DNA from: Atherix ibis | Lineage: Eukaryota; Arthropoda; Insecta; Diptera; Athericidae | NCBI GenBank assembly: GCA_958298945.1 | Contig: OY282605.1 | Span: forward strand, 42,014,811 to 42,078,810 | Length of the DNA: 64,000 nucleotides | Reading direction: 5' to 3' | Part shown: piece by piece, positions 22,358-33,278 of the stretch | Numbering within the stretch: the stretch's first letter is position 1 | How the letters are laid out: each line of letters begins with the position of its first letter | The notes under the pieces: generated by a model | What the model was told of the DNA's origin: nothing | What the model saw: only the letters and a program-made list of their open reading frames with translations | Database searches by the model: none | Made by a program: the position numbers and the translations under genes

Positions 22358-23005
22358 ATCATGAATATCTATTTTGTTCCCTTCAAAGTAATCCCCACTA
22401 GATATTATACACTTGTGCCAACATTTTTCCAAATCCTCGAAGCACTTTAAAAAATCATTTTTTATGATCTTGTTCAGCTGCTCCTTCGATGCTGGAACTG
22501 CGGCATTATAAGTGTATTGTTTTTGGCCATAAATGGCAAAAACCAATTTTTGTTCTTCGACAAATCTGGGCGTTTCTGGCGAATTGCTTAGCGCAACTTA
22601 CGCATAACTTGCAGGTAATATTCCTTATTGAGCGTTCTACCCTGTGTCAAGAACTCATGGTGCACCACGCCTCTGCATTCGAAGAAAACTGTAAGCAAAA
22701 CGTTCACATTCGACCGAACTTGGCTCTCTTTTTTCGGTCTTGGCTCGTGCGGCATCTTCCATTGGGATGATTGAACTTTGGTTTCCACGTCATAACCATA
22801 AAAACATGATTCGTCACCAGTTATGACCCTCTGAAGCAAATTTGGATCATCGCGGACATAGTCCAACAGCTCCTTAGCAATGTTAATGCGATGGTGTTTT
22901 TGGTCGAAATTCAGCAAAAATCGAAGACGAGCCAAAACACGTGCTAGCAAAGCAGCTGTCAAAAATTAACTGAACATTCAAAATGGCCGAACTTGTGGGT
23001 CTTTT
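22358..23005 (-). pseudogene. mar-A3: HTH-deleted mariner copy lacking both termini
   Basis: On the minus strand, 22588-22962 is open: TAALLARVLARLRFLLNFDQ shows the shared deletion junction, followed by VITGDESCFYGYD (first Asp, Trp changed to Cys) and GVVHHEFLTQGRTLNKEYYL. The second- and third-Asp blocks are deleted. KQYTYNAAVPASKEQLNKI and DFLKCFEDLEKCWHKCI, with GDYFEGNK, complete the C-terminus (22340-22546). The TIRs are lost. Confidence 0.8.
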
Positions 23006-23104
23006 TTTGTATATTGCTGCTTTAAAAGATTATTTTTTTTTCGCTTTCGGTAGTAAAGTTATATAAAATATATTTTAAATTAAGATTTTGATTAATATAA
23101 AATT

Positions 23105-23720
23105 TTTTGAATGGCAACCAAAAGACTTCTTGGAGGATTTGACTCTTTTGAGGTTATTTTTGATGAGTTTGACCCATTTGTTGGGTTATTATTATGCCAT
23201 TACTAAGCGGATGGTAGTTTTTAATATCTTCCAAATATGAATAATGACCATTTGTTAAGTTCCACAAGAAAAAGTCTAACAGCATCAAATTACGCGATTT
23301 TGGCGGTAAATTGACATTACCAAATCTCCAAATTGCGTTTTTTTTAACCTTTTTTTTTTAAAAAAAGTCTTATATGGTTCAGATTAAAATTTCTCAGTTT
23401 AGGCTAAAAAATCTTTAATGATTCGGAGCACTTGGAATTGACGGAAATGGTATTTTTTTTGTTAATTTACGAAGAAATACGAGCCAATGACAACTTCAAA
23501 CCAAAATGCAAACTTCAAACCAAAAAGCATTGGCTTTCTCAGAATCACTTATGGGTTTGCAGACTTATTGACATATCCACTGACTGAAAAATAAGCCTCA
23601 ATGCTGAAGAAAATTTTTCACGGTAGAATCATCACTTTTGTAGAAAGTGTGCACAACGTGTTGTATGATAATTGAGCAACCTATAAGGTCAAATGGCAAC
23701 TTTTGAACCAAAAAAAAATT
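23105..23720 (-). pseudogene. R5: rosa-like transposase relic
   Basis: The minus strand reads KIFFSIEAYFSVSGYVNKSAN near 23570-23630 (first-Asp block, Asp lost to Ile) and, near 23250, LLDFFLWNLTNGHYSYLEDI (third-acidic block and following helix). Stops are frequent. The segment 23370-23410 (TCTTATATGGTTCAGATTAA) is the same family region seen in R7, R8 and R13. Confidence 0.7.
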
Positions 23721-24059
23721 ATTTAAATAATATATTTATTAAACAATTATAAAATAATATAGCTTTACTTTTTTAAACTTTGAAATGAATAATTTATACT
23801 AAAAATACCGTAGTGTACTGAAAAGGAAGTAAACACTCATCGGCGTTTTCCATTTATAATATTTTTTTTTTAAATTCCACTAAATTTTGAGGATATTGTC
23901 TCTTATGCTATTCAGGAGGTCCTGAGGGAAAAAGTTATCCTATGACTGGATTTTGGTGATAGGAGAAATGGGAATCAATTTTTTGGCATCGGAAATTACA
24001 CAGATTATGACCAAGGGAACATTCAGTTTACGAAGTACGAAAATTTATCATTTTGTTGA

Positions 24060-24245
24060 ACATAAAATAATTTTGGGTTGTAGGAATAAGAGTTGAAAGA
24101 TTTAATTCAATGTTATAAATCAATTCCATAAGTCCAAATTGAGATTATTATTATATTGTGCATTAATAATTTGTCATTTGCTGTTATTTCAAATGGTTAT
24201 TAAGTGGCCTAAGTAGTTGTTGATGTTCAGCTTTCTGAGTCTTGT
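24060..24245 (+). repeat. Anonymous old dispersed repeat Y, copy 2
   Basis: It aligns with 3260-3480; see that entry. It ends directly where the TIR of R6 begins. Confidence 0.4.
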
Positions 24246-24248
24246 AAA

Positions 24249-25310
24249 GGGTTTTCGAATAAGAGTGATATGATGTCTTTTAAAAAAAACCACACTAATT
24301 GTTAAAGAAATTTACATTTAATGTGAAGTACAATCGATACAATTAGGTTCTAAATAAAACGTCATTCAAATGGCCTCCACGACTTCTTTTGCAGGAACGA
24401 ATTCAATGAACCCAATTTTCGAGCACTTTTTCCACTAAATCAAGTCATATGTCATGAATAGCACGTTCAATATTGACTTCTAAAGTTTGAAGAGAGTCTG
24501 GTTTATTGCTAAATACCAATGACTTCAAATAACCCCACAAGAAATAGTCTAATGGTGTTTAATCACAACTTCTTGGAGGCCATTCAATGTCACAAATTCT
24601 TGAAATAATCGAATCTCCAAACTTTTCTCACAATAATTCGGTTGTTGCACGTGCTGTGTGGCACGTAGCCCCGTTTTGTTGGAACCAGATATTTTTAAAA
24701 TCAACTTCTTATAATTTTGGCCATAAAAATATGGTTATCATTTATCTATACCGCTCTCTATTGACAGTAACGGTATTACCAGCTTCATTTCAGAATCGAC
24801 ACTTTTGTTTATTTACCGCACCACTCAGATGAAATTGAGCCTCATCGGAGAAGATGATTTGCTTAAAAAAATCGTTATCGTTTTCAAGTTGTTCCAAGAC
24901 AAAATCAGAAAATTCACGACGTTTAGGATGGTCCAATGGCTTTAGTTCTTGAGTGATAATAATTTTATATGGATGCAAGCCCAAATCCTTTCTCAAAATC
25001 CGCTAGGTTGTGGTATGAGACAATCCCAATTCTTGAGAACGTCTTGGAATTGACAAATTGCGGTCTTCAGCAATACTTGCCTGAACGGCAGCAATATTTT
25101 CATTATTTCGAGCGAAATTTTTAACAATTCGACGAATAGCGAGCACAGTTGAACGATTATTACGACCATAAAATGGCAAAAGCGCACGAAAAGTTGCAAT
25201 TGGAGAACGATTATTTCGATAATAAAATTGAATAATTTGTAAGCGTTATTCTTACGTATATCTCTCCATGATGAAATTGTAAACATTATTGAATACAATT
25301 ATGAAGTGAC
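24249..25310 (-). pseudogene. R6: rosa-like transposase gene, long but broken
   Basis: The left TIR (GGGTTTTCGAATAAGAGTGA at 24249) matches that of R9; the right TIR is missing. On the minus strand the gene begins near 25290 with the DUF4817-type helix-turn-helix (the segment 25130-25270 is the counterpart of R9's RYTKEQRLQIIQFYY and SPIATFRAL). 24790-24996 is open and reads LGLHPYKIIITQELKPLDH and FKQIIFSDEAQFHLSGAVNK, with the first Asp intact. Beyond a deletion, the C-terminal part is close to R9: a third-Asp block with DYFLWGYLKS, NIERAIHDI, and ENWVHRI ending in a GHLNDVLF-type motif, here with frameshifts. Confidence 0.8.
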
Positions 25311-26991
25311 ATAAAAATTTGTCTGGATAGTAAGGATAGACGTATTTCTGCATATTATTCATAGAATCAGGAATAAATATTATATAAAATGGTCTTGTAG
25401 GACTCCAGCTGAAAGAAGATATATTTTTGTAGATTCCCTATGAACTGTGAATATATGAATTCAATGTAAGTTTTTATGTAAAAGGTGGGAGCAGATAATA
25501 TCACACAAAATCTCAAAAGAGGATTCAATATACTTAATAACATGATGATATTGCTGGATTGACCAATATTTATATTGGAAGCCAAACTTTGTGAATGGGA
25601 ATAATATTCTCATTATCTATAAAACGGGAAATTAGTTGTTTTAATAGAAGTTTTTCCAAAAAAATTTAACAAAAATTAGGAGAAGGCTAATATATCTACA
25701 AGAAGGTAGAAAATTCTTCTCGGGTTAGTTTGGTTTATGGATTATTTCAATCATTAAAAATTTACAGACGGTTAAATAGGTTGTGTACAAAAAACCGTTT
25801 AAATGATATCCAATCTTAACCTAGGTTTTTTTTTAAACATAAAATACATTAATGTCAAATAAAAGAATTTAAATTATTTAAAAAAAAAATACTTAAAAAA
25901 AAGTGGCAGCAATAAGTTTTATGGAAAAAATGAGCATGCCTTGAGAAAATTAAAGTCAAAGAGAAAATTAGTTTTTAATCTTAAAAAAAAAGATAATTTT
26001 TTTTGAATAAATTATTTTCCAGACATTTGAAGATAATTGAAACAAAAAAAAATTCCTATTAAAAAGAAGATAAATTTACTAAATTTTAAGAAATTTCTGT
26101 TTGAACATTGTAAAGAAAATAAATTTAAATTTGTTACTTTGAAAAAGATACCAAATTTTTTTTGCTATAAATTTAAACACAAAATATGCTAATAAAAAAA
26201 TGTCTGAGAATAATTTTTAAAATTCGATTTTAAAGGTTCAGACATAAATTACTTATGGTGGAATATTTATAAAAAATTTCCAAAATTTCTTATTAATATA
26301 ATCCATTCTATAAGAAAGGTTGTCTTATATAGAAAAGACATGTTTCATAGAAAGCTATATTGGGAAAGTTTATTATTATTATCTTTAGTATAATGAGTGT
26401 AATTTTAAAAATTCATGAAAAATATTAATATAAGATATTAAATGTGTATTTTTGTAATATACCCAATATAAATCCTTTGATTGAACAATAACATTTAAAG
26501 TAAAAGTTACGACAAATTACAATTCCAATTATAATCACACATATTCGTACTATAAATTAAATTATCTAATAAAGTGTTCATAGTATAGAAAATTCAATAA
26601 AATGATATGTAATACTTGTAATAGTGATGAAAACATATGCAGTCATCGTAATTTAAATGATTTTCTTCAGTATTCTATCGTTGAACGTATTTTGTTAACG
26701 ATCGTAAAAATGAAAGTGCAATTTGGGATTATTTTCGTTCGCCTTTTTCAATACTTCAAATCGAAATTTTCTGAATAATTTTTACAATTTAATTCGGTTA
26801 TATTGAGTATTAGTATTATTATATATATTTTTTTTTTACATGACAGGATAACATATATTTAAGTTATAATAAAATATTTATTAATGGAATATAAATTCTG
26901 ATTAAAATAAGCTCTCCAAGTGTATGAGTATGAAATGCGTAAACAAATTATTTTCATCAAATTGTTAAAATGATAAACTGGAAATTAGTTT
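25311..26991. other. A+T-rich spacer, nothing recognised
   Basis: Small open frames (for example 25367-25585 minus) have no recognisable features. Confidence 0.5.
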
Positions 26992-27104
26992 AACAATCAA
27001 TTATGAAAATTATTGCCATTTCTTTTTATATGTAATTTTAACAAAATTACATTGTTAAAATTACATATAAAAAGAAATGGCAATAATTTTCATAATTGAT
27101 TGTT
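26992..27104. repeat. Perfect 51-bp inverted repeat (hairpin)
   Basis: The arms 26992-27042 and 27054-27104 are exact reverse complements over all 51 bases. An 11-base loop (AAAATTACATT) separates them. The arms start with AACAATCAATTATGAAAATT. No TIR-like or coding content was recognised. The lack of any mismatch in an otherwise decayed region suggests recent formation or ongoing gene conversion between arms. Confidence 0.95.
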
Positions 27105-27729
27105 ACTACAATATTATTATTTTTATAAAGAATTACTTCCGTAATAATTTCATTTTTACAACTAATATTTTCAGTATTTTGTATTAAAGAGTTTTTACGA
27201 TTAAAAATAAGAAAATCTACATAAACCGTAAATCCTATGCAAAAACACACAGTCTTAATATAAAACGAAGTTTATCTTAAGGAATTGTGAACTTTTTGCT
27301 TCTCGATAATAAGAAAATGAAAGGTGATTGAATAATCAAGGTGATTGAATAAGGTACTAATATACTCCAATACAAATATTAGTAAAATTGTGTAGATTTA
27401 ATGAAAAATCCCTTTTTGATTATCAATAATGAAGAAATAATTCTGAAATATTTAATATAGAAATTTTTATGTATTATAATAATTTTATTGTTTAATATTT
27501 TCAATATTTTTTTAGGTCTGTTTTTTGTTGTTGATAAATATTAAGATGATTGATGGAAAATACAAATTTATATTTAATTTTTTATTAATATAACGAAAAC
27601 TATAACTGAAAGCTTATCTAATTTGTGCTTTTGAATGTAACAACTTATTTAATATTCAGATAAAGAAAAAAACTCATTTTGAAGATTTTCTAGATAAATA
27701 TTGTTTTTTTTTTCTTTTGCATAGTTCTA
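27105..27729. other. A+T-rich spacer
   Basis: Nothing recognisable beyond the right arm of the palindrome. Confidence 0.4.
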
Positions 27730-28240
27730 AAAAGGCAGTTCAACGGTGGTAAATCGCACGAACTTGGAGGACAATTTTTATTACCAAATCTCGAAATTAT
27801 GCGTTCCAGGGAAATTTTTGCTCAATAAGGCAAATACGGTCCAAATTAAAACCTTCAAGTTAAGGTTAAGGAAAATTAGTTTACAATAAAAATTAACGGT
27901 AAAAATCTTTCATTCTTCATTTTAATATAAATACAATCCAATAGCACCTTCTGGCCAAAATGCTTACTATTGTAGATAGTCTCTTTTTACGAATGCAGTG
28001 GCTTCTCCATAGTCTCTTTTAAGTTTTCAGAATACTTGTCACTTGTTAAAATTTTTTGAACCCAATATATGGCAATTTTGTTTATTGTCATATCTACTAA
28101 GTGAGAAATTACCTCCATTCCTAGAGAAAATCTCCTCTTGACTCAAAATTGTATCTACGGTATAGTTACTAGTAATAAACCAAGGCCTAATTAAAAATGG
28201 CAATATATTGTCCAAATTAAACTTTACTTTTAAAAAATAT
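27730..28240 (-). pseudogene. R7: rosa-like transposase relic
   Basis: The minus strand reads EEIFSRNGGNFSLSRYDNKQ near 28080-28150 (first-Asp block, DEA degraded) and ERIISRFGNKNCPPSSCDLP, then PLNCLF, near 27735-27810 (third-acidic block; the acidic residue is Asn). The stretch between carries the linker shared with R5 and R13. Confidence 0.75.
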
Positions 28241-28353
28241 ATGTTTTTTACTAGCTGTCAAATAAAAGAATTTTTAATTCTAAACTACAAATAGATAGCC
28301 CTAACAAGAAAGGGTAAGCACCCATTCGAACTATTTCCAATTCTATATTTTTA

Positions 28354-29470
28354 TACAAGGTATGTGTATGTTCAAAAAGTATTGCGAATTTTTGCTCGTC
28401 TTCAATTTTTGCACATTTTAAAAAATGAATCAAAGAATCTGACTGTGGTATATGGTGAAGCTACCTTGGACCGAAGCAACGTTTATCGGTGCTACAAAAT
28501 GTTCTCAGAGGGCCGAGAAGATGTGAACGACGAAAAGTGTGTCGGACACCCGAGCACGTTAACAACAGACGAAAACATTGATGAATTGAAGAAAATAGTA
28601 TTGGCCAATCATCGAATCACCATTAGAGAAGTTGCTGAGGACTTAAACATATCGATTGGGTCGTGCCATTCGATTTTTACCAATGATTTGGCGTGAGACG
28701 GGTTGCCGTGAAATGCGTACCAAAATTGTTCAATTTCGAGCAAAAACAGCATCGCATTAACATTGCTAAGGAACTGTTGAACTCTGTCCGCGAAGACCCA
28801 AATTTGCTGCAAAGGGTCATAACTGGTGACGAATCATGGATTAATGGTTAGGACGTGGAAACCAAAGCTCAATCATCCTAATGAAAGCTGTCGCACGAGC
28901 CAAGACTGAAAAAAGCGCGCCAAGTTCGGTCGAATGTGAAGGTTTTGCTTACAGTTTTCTTCGATTGCAGGGGGGTGGTTCTTGCCACAGGGTAGAACGG
29001 TCAATAAGGAATATTACCTATAAGTTATGCGCAAGTTGCGCCAAGCAATCCGCCAGAAAAGCCCGGATTTGTGGAAGAACAAAAATTGGCTTTTGCACCA
29101 TGATAACGCCCCTGCTCACACATCGTTGCTTGTGTGCGAATTTTTGGACAAAAACAACACACTAATAATATCGCAGCCACCGTATTCCCCAGATCTGGCC
29201 CCCTGTGACTTTTTCTTGTTCCAGAAACTGAAGAGCCCCATGAAAGGATGACACTGCCCTACGATTAAGGAGATAAAGACGGCATCGAAGGATGAGCTGC
29301 ACAAGATCACAAAAAATTAATTTTTGAATGCGTCGAGGATTGGAAAAATGTTGGCACAAGTGTATAATATCTGTTAGGGATTACTTTGAATGGGACAAAA
29401 TAGATATTCATGAATAAATAAATAATTTTTGAAAAAGCACAAAATTCGCGATATTTCAAAAAAATTCAAC
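28354..29470 (+). pseudogene. mar-A4: longer mariner copy retaining part of the HTH
   Basis: The left end is TIR-like (TATGTTCAAAAAGTATTGCG); the right end degenerates after AATTCGCGATATTT. Bases 28364-28696 are open: YGEATLDRSNVYRCYKMFSE, then STLTTDENIDELKKIV and REVAEDLNISIGSCHSIFTN, which is the second helix-turn-helix missing from A1, A3, A5 and A6. Later blocks, in shifted frames, are VITGDESWINGXD (first Asp), NWLLHHDNAPAHTS (second Asp) and PPYSPDLAPCDFFLFQKL (third Asp). The copy shows what the deletion derivatives lost but is itself broken by several frameshifts and stops. Confidence 0.85.
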
Positions 29471-29479
29471 ATTTTGTGC

Positions 29480-30240
29480 TACCGGTTAGAACTTTTGGGA
29501 AAGTTAATAGATGAGAGTTGATATACAAGGGGATTATTAAGGGACTAAAGATAAGCATGCAATCTTTTATGACAGTGATCCCATATTTCGAACTTAAAAA
29601 AGAACACCAACAATTTTACAGTGGATTTCGGATTCGATGGGAATTATAAGAATTGGTGGAACCTTAAACTTCAAGTCCGAAGGTCCAAAATAGGTTTCAG
29701 TACTGTATTAGTAATAGTTTAGATCTATTGCCGTGTAGTTTTACTAACTAATGATAAGGTCTATCAAAAATAGACAGGTCTTTGCATTTTTCTAAAAATT
29801 GATCCGTCACGAAGCTTTAACTAGGCAACTTTTGCTAAGTAGAGAGTGAATGTAACGTAAACGCTTTTTTCTTCTTTGATTTGCACTTTGTGCCTGGTAA
29901 TTCACTTTTCGAGGATAAGAATGTAGTTTTGCAGAGTTAGATATGTACTCTTAAGTGTTTTCTGGAAAATAAGAATAACCGTGTCATTAGAATATGTAGC
30001 TGTCAAAAATATAGTTGATTGTAGGAACATCCGAAGTAAAGATAGTGTAAAGCATGGCGCCAAGAAAGCAACCTTGAGGAATACCATAATTAATCTGGGC
30101 TGTCTCGGAATATTTCAAAATTTCCACAATTTTTAAGTAATATTGCAATGGAAAGGACTTTATTAGGAGATAATTAGTCAGAAAAATAATGTACGGAGGC
30201 TTTTAGAGCAATCCAGTATGCCAAACACGTCCAAATTTTG
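29480..30240 (-). pseudogene. LINE-J2: Jockey-like RT relic
   Basis: The minus strand has GIPQGCFLGAMLYTIFTSDV in one frame (the A-G-V-P-Q-G-S-x-L-G-P-L-L-Y palm block) and, in 29902-30087, TATYSNDTVILIFQKT, where the catalytic YADD has become YSND (29983-29994). Following frames give LFWTFGLEVXGST (the Y-G-L-x-L-W-G block). The upstream fingers are too degraded to read. It differs enough from J1 and J4 to be another subfamily. Confidence 0.7.
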
Positions 30241-30714
30241 CATTTTGTATCTAGAAACTCAGTTGGATAATATTTTTTTTCATTTAAAGAAGGATACAAT
30301 AAAATCGACAACCCGGTTGTTTAGGAAAAATATTAATGAATACAAGGGATTCAACAGTCTTTTGAAAAATTGTACAAAATCTATATACCTATTTGATAAA
30401 AATAATAGAAAAAAATAATTAATGTAAAATATTTAAATGAGATACGATTCGAACTGAGATTAATAAATTTTGATTAACATTACCAAAGGCACTCAGGTTA
30501 GTCAGACATTGCTCTGTTGTGTTGTGGAAGTAATAGAACATATAATCTGAGTGTTAAATAATTTTCAATAACAATATTGACTTTTGCTTAAATTACTTGT
30601 AGTGAATTTTGCGAAACTAGTGACATATAAATAATAAAAAAATAAATAAAAAAAAAAAATTAATCAGAAAGTGATAAAATCTTTTACCATCGTTCGAAGA
30701 TATCTCTTCGAAGG

Positions 30715-31953
30715 ATGGAAATACCGGAAGACGATATGATAGTCCCGGACGGGGATGTCAAAATGTTCGGCGTGCTTCTTGCCGACAAAAAAAAGCTAGG
30801 AACGGACATTACGGCCTTTCTAAAGCAGGTTGGAGTTCACTTCAACCTTCAAAAGGAAATTGGAGACGTGAGCTTCCCTACTGCAAAGAAAAGGAAGAAC
30901 ACGGTAAATAATGACGCTTCTCTGACAGATGCTAACAAGTTCATTGTAGAGCCAATTAAGCCACCAAAGAAGGCTAAAAAGGCAAAGGCACCGATAGCTG
31001 CGGGTTCTATACCTACAGCGAGCCAAAATCGGTTTAGTCTGCTCGAAGAAGCTTTGCCAAAACCACAGTCCACTACGTGCAGGAATACAAAATCAAACAC
31101 CTTGGCTCCATCTGTAGTGGAGAAAATTCATATACCTCCGATCACGTGTCGAGGTTTGAATATTAACGCCTTCATCAAAGAGATGAAGAAGCTAGAAAGG
31201 ACACCTGGTTATAAAATAACCAATAACATCGGCAAATCAATTATTAAGCCGGAAACATTGGAAGATCGAAGAATCATCCTCGACTTCATTAGGGTAAAGG
31301 GTATACCTGGACATACCTACACCACAAAAGAGGAAAAGAAGATTTCTCTGATAGTAAGAGGTCTCCACAACTCCTGTGAAGCCTCGGATATAGAAGCCGA
31401 CCTAGCCAACCAAGTGGAGGCGGCTATAATCAATAAAGTGGAGAATTTCAAAACTAAATTCTCAAAGGAAAATAATGTCCAATCTGACATATTCCTAGTA
31501 CAGTTGGCTCCAGGACACCAGCCATCCAGTGTCACGCATGTGACAAAAATTCTCCATCAGTCAATAAGATGGGAAAAACTAAGGAGAAGTGGCCCACTTC
31601 AATGCCACAGATGTCAACAGTTTGGGCATGCAGCAGCAAATTGTTTTTATAAATTTGTCTGCGTGAAATGCGGGCAAAATCACATGCCCAAGGCTTGCCC
31701 ACGAGACATGGACAAGTCTGGTGATCCCTTCTGCACCAACTGTGGACAACATGGCCATCCAGCGAACCACAGAGGTTGTTCCTTCTACAAGGAAATGATT
31801 GCGGCAAAGGAACTCAGGCGACAATCCAGAGTTCAACAGCGGAAGGAGAGACTGAACTTTGTTCATCAGGCAGTTAATAATACTGTCAGGAGTGGTGTAT
31901 CCTTCGCAAGCGTTCTGCGAGGAGCACCAGTCTCGAACACTGTATTGACATAA
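30715..31953 (+). CDS. Gag-like ORF1 protein of a Jockey-clade retroelement, 412 codons
   Basis: This is a nucleic-acid-binding ORF1 protein thought to package element RNA. It starts at ATG 30715 (MEIPEDDMIVPDG). A basic, Lys/Pro-rich region (residues 58-95, e.g. KPPKKAKKAKAP) could act in nuclear targeting. Residues about 140-265 form the conserved core of Jockey ORF1 (GLNINAFIKEM, KPETLEDRRIILDFIRVKGI, KKISLIVRGLHNSCEASDIE). Three zinc knuckles follow: C297-x2-C300-x4-H305-x4-C310, C316-x2-C319-x3-H323-x4-C328 and C340-x2-C343-x4-H348-x6-C355. The TAA at 31951-31953 is probably secondary. The same frame continues with RAVTRTEESTRPSPMEEFF to the mar-D insertion at 32034, and after it resumes as DMPSLITEVSQFMKSYKTL, ending at TGA 33404-33406, about 69 more codons. 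The frame is otherwise free of stops, so the copy is fairly young. Confidence 0.88.
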   Translation: MEIPEDDMIVPDGDVKMFGVLLADKKKLGTDITAFLKQVGVHFNLQKEIGDVSFPTAKKRKNTVNNDASLTDANKFIVEPIKPPKKAKKAKAPIAAGSIPTASQNRFSLLEEALPKPQSTTCRNTKSNTLAPSVVEKIHIPPITCRGLNINAFIKEMKKLERTPGYKITNNIGKSIIKPETLEDRRIILDFIRVKGIPGHTYTTKEEKKISLIVRGLHNSCEASDIEADLANQVEAAIINKVENFKTKFSKENNVQSDIFLVQLAPGHQPSSVTHVTKILHQSIRWEKLRRSGPLQCHRCQQFGHAAANCFYKFVCVKCGQNHMPKACPRDMDKSGDPFCTNCGQHGHPANHRGCSFYKEMIAAKELRRQSRVQQRKERLNFVHQAVNNTVRSGVSFASVLRGAPVSNTVLT

Positions 31954-32035
31954 AGGGCAGTCACCAGAACTGAAGAATCAACTCGGCCTTCACCCATGGA
32001 AGAATTCTTTTCGGAGGCGTCAACACTATTTAGTA

Positions 32036-33276
32036 CTATATATATTTCTGGCCTAATAATGAAAATGCGAATATTTATCAACGAAAAAGGTTTTATTGTT
32101 TTTCAAAATATTCTCCATCAAGATTTATACACTTTTGCATGCGCTCAAACCAATTTTCGAAGCACTTTTTCCACTCCGATTGAGACACCTCCAAAACATG
32201 GTTTTTGAATGCTTCAACAGCATCTTCTGGCGACGAAAATTAAAAAGAAGTCATTGGGTGCCAAGTCAGGGCTGTACGGAGGATGACCCATCAATTCGAC
32301 GTTTTGTCCGGTCAAAAAGGCGCTGGTTTGAGCCGATGTGTGAGAGCTCGCATTGTCATGGTGCACAATGATTCGACTTCTCTTGTTCGTTTTTCGAATT
32401 TCTCCGAAGACTTCAGGCAAACAAATGGTGGTGTACCACTCAGAATTGACCGTCCTACGTTGCACAAGCGGAACAGTCGCCACATGACCAGTTTTGCCAA
32501 AGAAACAAGCGACCATTTGCTTCGAAGTGCTTCTTCCACGAACAACTTTCGTTGGATTTGACTCGTCTTGGAAGACCCACACGGTCGATTGCTGTTTTGT
32601 TTCGGGCTCATACGCATAGATCCATGATTCGTCACCTGTGACGATCTTATAAACGTCTTTTGAAGCACCGCGATCGTATTTTTTCAGCATTTCTTTACAC
32701 CAATCCACACGAGCCTTTTTTTGAGCGATTGTCAAATTGTGCGGGATCCAACGAGAACAAACCTTTTTTACGGCCAGGTGTTCATGCAATATCGAATGTA
32801 TGCTGGTGGGAGAAATGCCTAGGCATGCCTCTATCTCACGGTATGTCACATGACGGTCTTGCATTATCAGTTCACGTACGGCATCGATGTTTTCTGGAAC
32901 AACGGCTGTTTTTGGACGACCTTCACGGAATTCGTCTTTGAGCGAGCGTCGGCCACGATTGAATTCGTTGTACCAGTTTTTCACAGTGCTATAGGATGGT
33001 GCTTCATAGCCATACAAAGATTTAAGTTCATCGATGCACTCTTGTCGTGATAATCCACGTCGAAAGTTGTGAAAAATGATCGCACGAAAATGTTCACGAG
33101 TTAATTCCATTTTTTTGCCAAATTGATTTTTTCAAGTCACTGTAAACAACACAAATGATAGTCGTACGTCAAAACGTTCTGAGTACGTTTATGCTAAAAA
33201 ATGTCAAACTTTCCAATGGAAATGTCAGATCGCACCTGGCAACACTTAGTGTTGCCTAGGCCAGAAATATATATAG
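32036..33276 (-). mobile_element. mar-D: mariner with perfect TIRs inserted in the Gag ORF
   Basis: The element is 1,241 bp. The ends CTATATATATTTCTGGCCTA (32036-32055) and its exact complement (33257-33276) are identical over 20 bases. TA flanks both sides (32034-32035, 33277-33278). The insertion point lies inside the retroposon reading frame. It shares TIR sequence with none of the other mariner families in this window. Confidence 0.93.
32214..33110 (-). CDS. Mariner transposase of mar-D, C-terminally frameshifted
   Basis: This is a cut-and-paste DDE transposase. The ATG at 33108-33110 gives MELTREHFRAIIFHNFRRGL. The first helix-turn-helix spans residues about 5-50, a linker with REGRPKTAVVPEN follows at 62-75, and a second helix-turn-helix with HVTYREIEACLGIS at 87-115. 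The catalytic Asp residues are D160 (IVTGDESWIYAY), D252 (VHHDNASSHTSA) and D287 (PPYSPDLAPNDFF), giving the DD34D spacing. After DFFLI a deletion of roughly 40 bases removes the FPxLKxxLxGxRF segment and shifts the frame, so the ORF ends in FVARRCC. The true C-terminus (SPEDAVEAFKNHVLEVS, then EWKKCF and NLDGEYFEKQ) is still readable on the minus strand at 32093-32235. It lies in opposite orientation to the host Gag frame. Probably inactive because of the frameshift, but otherwise very well kept. Confidence 0.92.
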   Translation of the reverse strand: MELTREHFRAIIFHNFRRGLSRQECIDELKSLYGYEAPSYSTVKNWYNEFNRGRRSLKDEFREGRPKTAVVPENIDAVRELIMQDRHVTYREIEACLGISPTSIHSILHEHLAVKKVCSRWIPHNLTIAQKKARVDWCKEMLKKYDRGASKDVYKIVTGDESWIYAYEPETKQQSTVWVFQDESNPTKVVRGRSTSKQMVACFFGKTGHVATVPLVQRRTVNSEWYTTICLPEVFGEIRKTNKRSRIIVHHDNASSHTSAQTSAFLTGQNVELMGHPPYSPDLAPNDFFLIFVARRCC

Positions 33277-33278
33277 TA

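Noticed and set aside
30440..30460. tRNA B-box
   Set aside because: A GATTCGAACTG-like word without an A-box or a cloverleaf around it.
30820..32081. Minus-strand open frames opposite the Gag ORF
   Set aside because: Shadows of a 412-codon frame with zinc knuckles on the plus strand.
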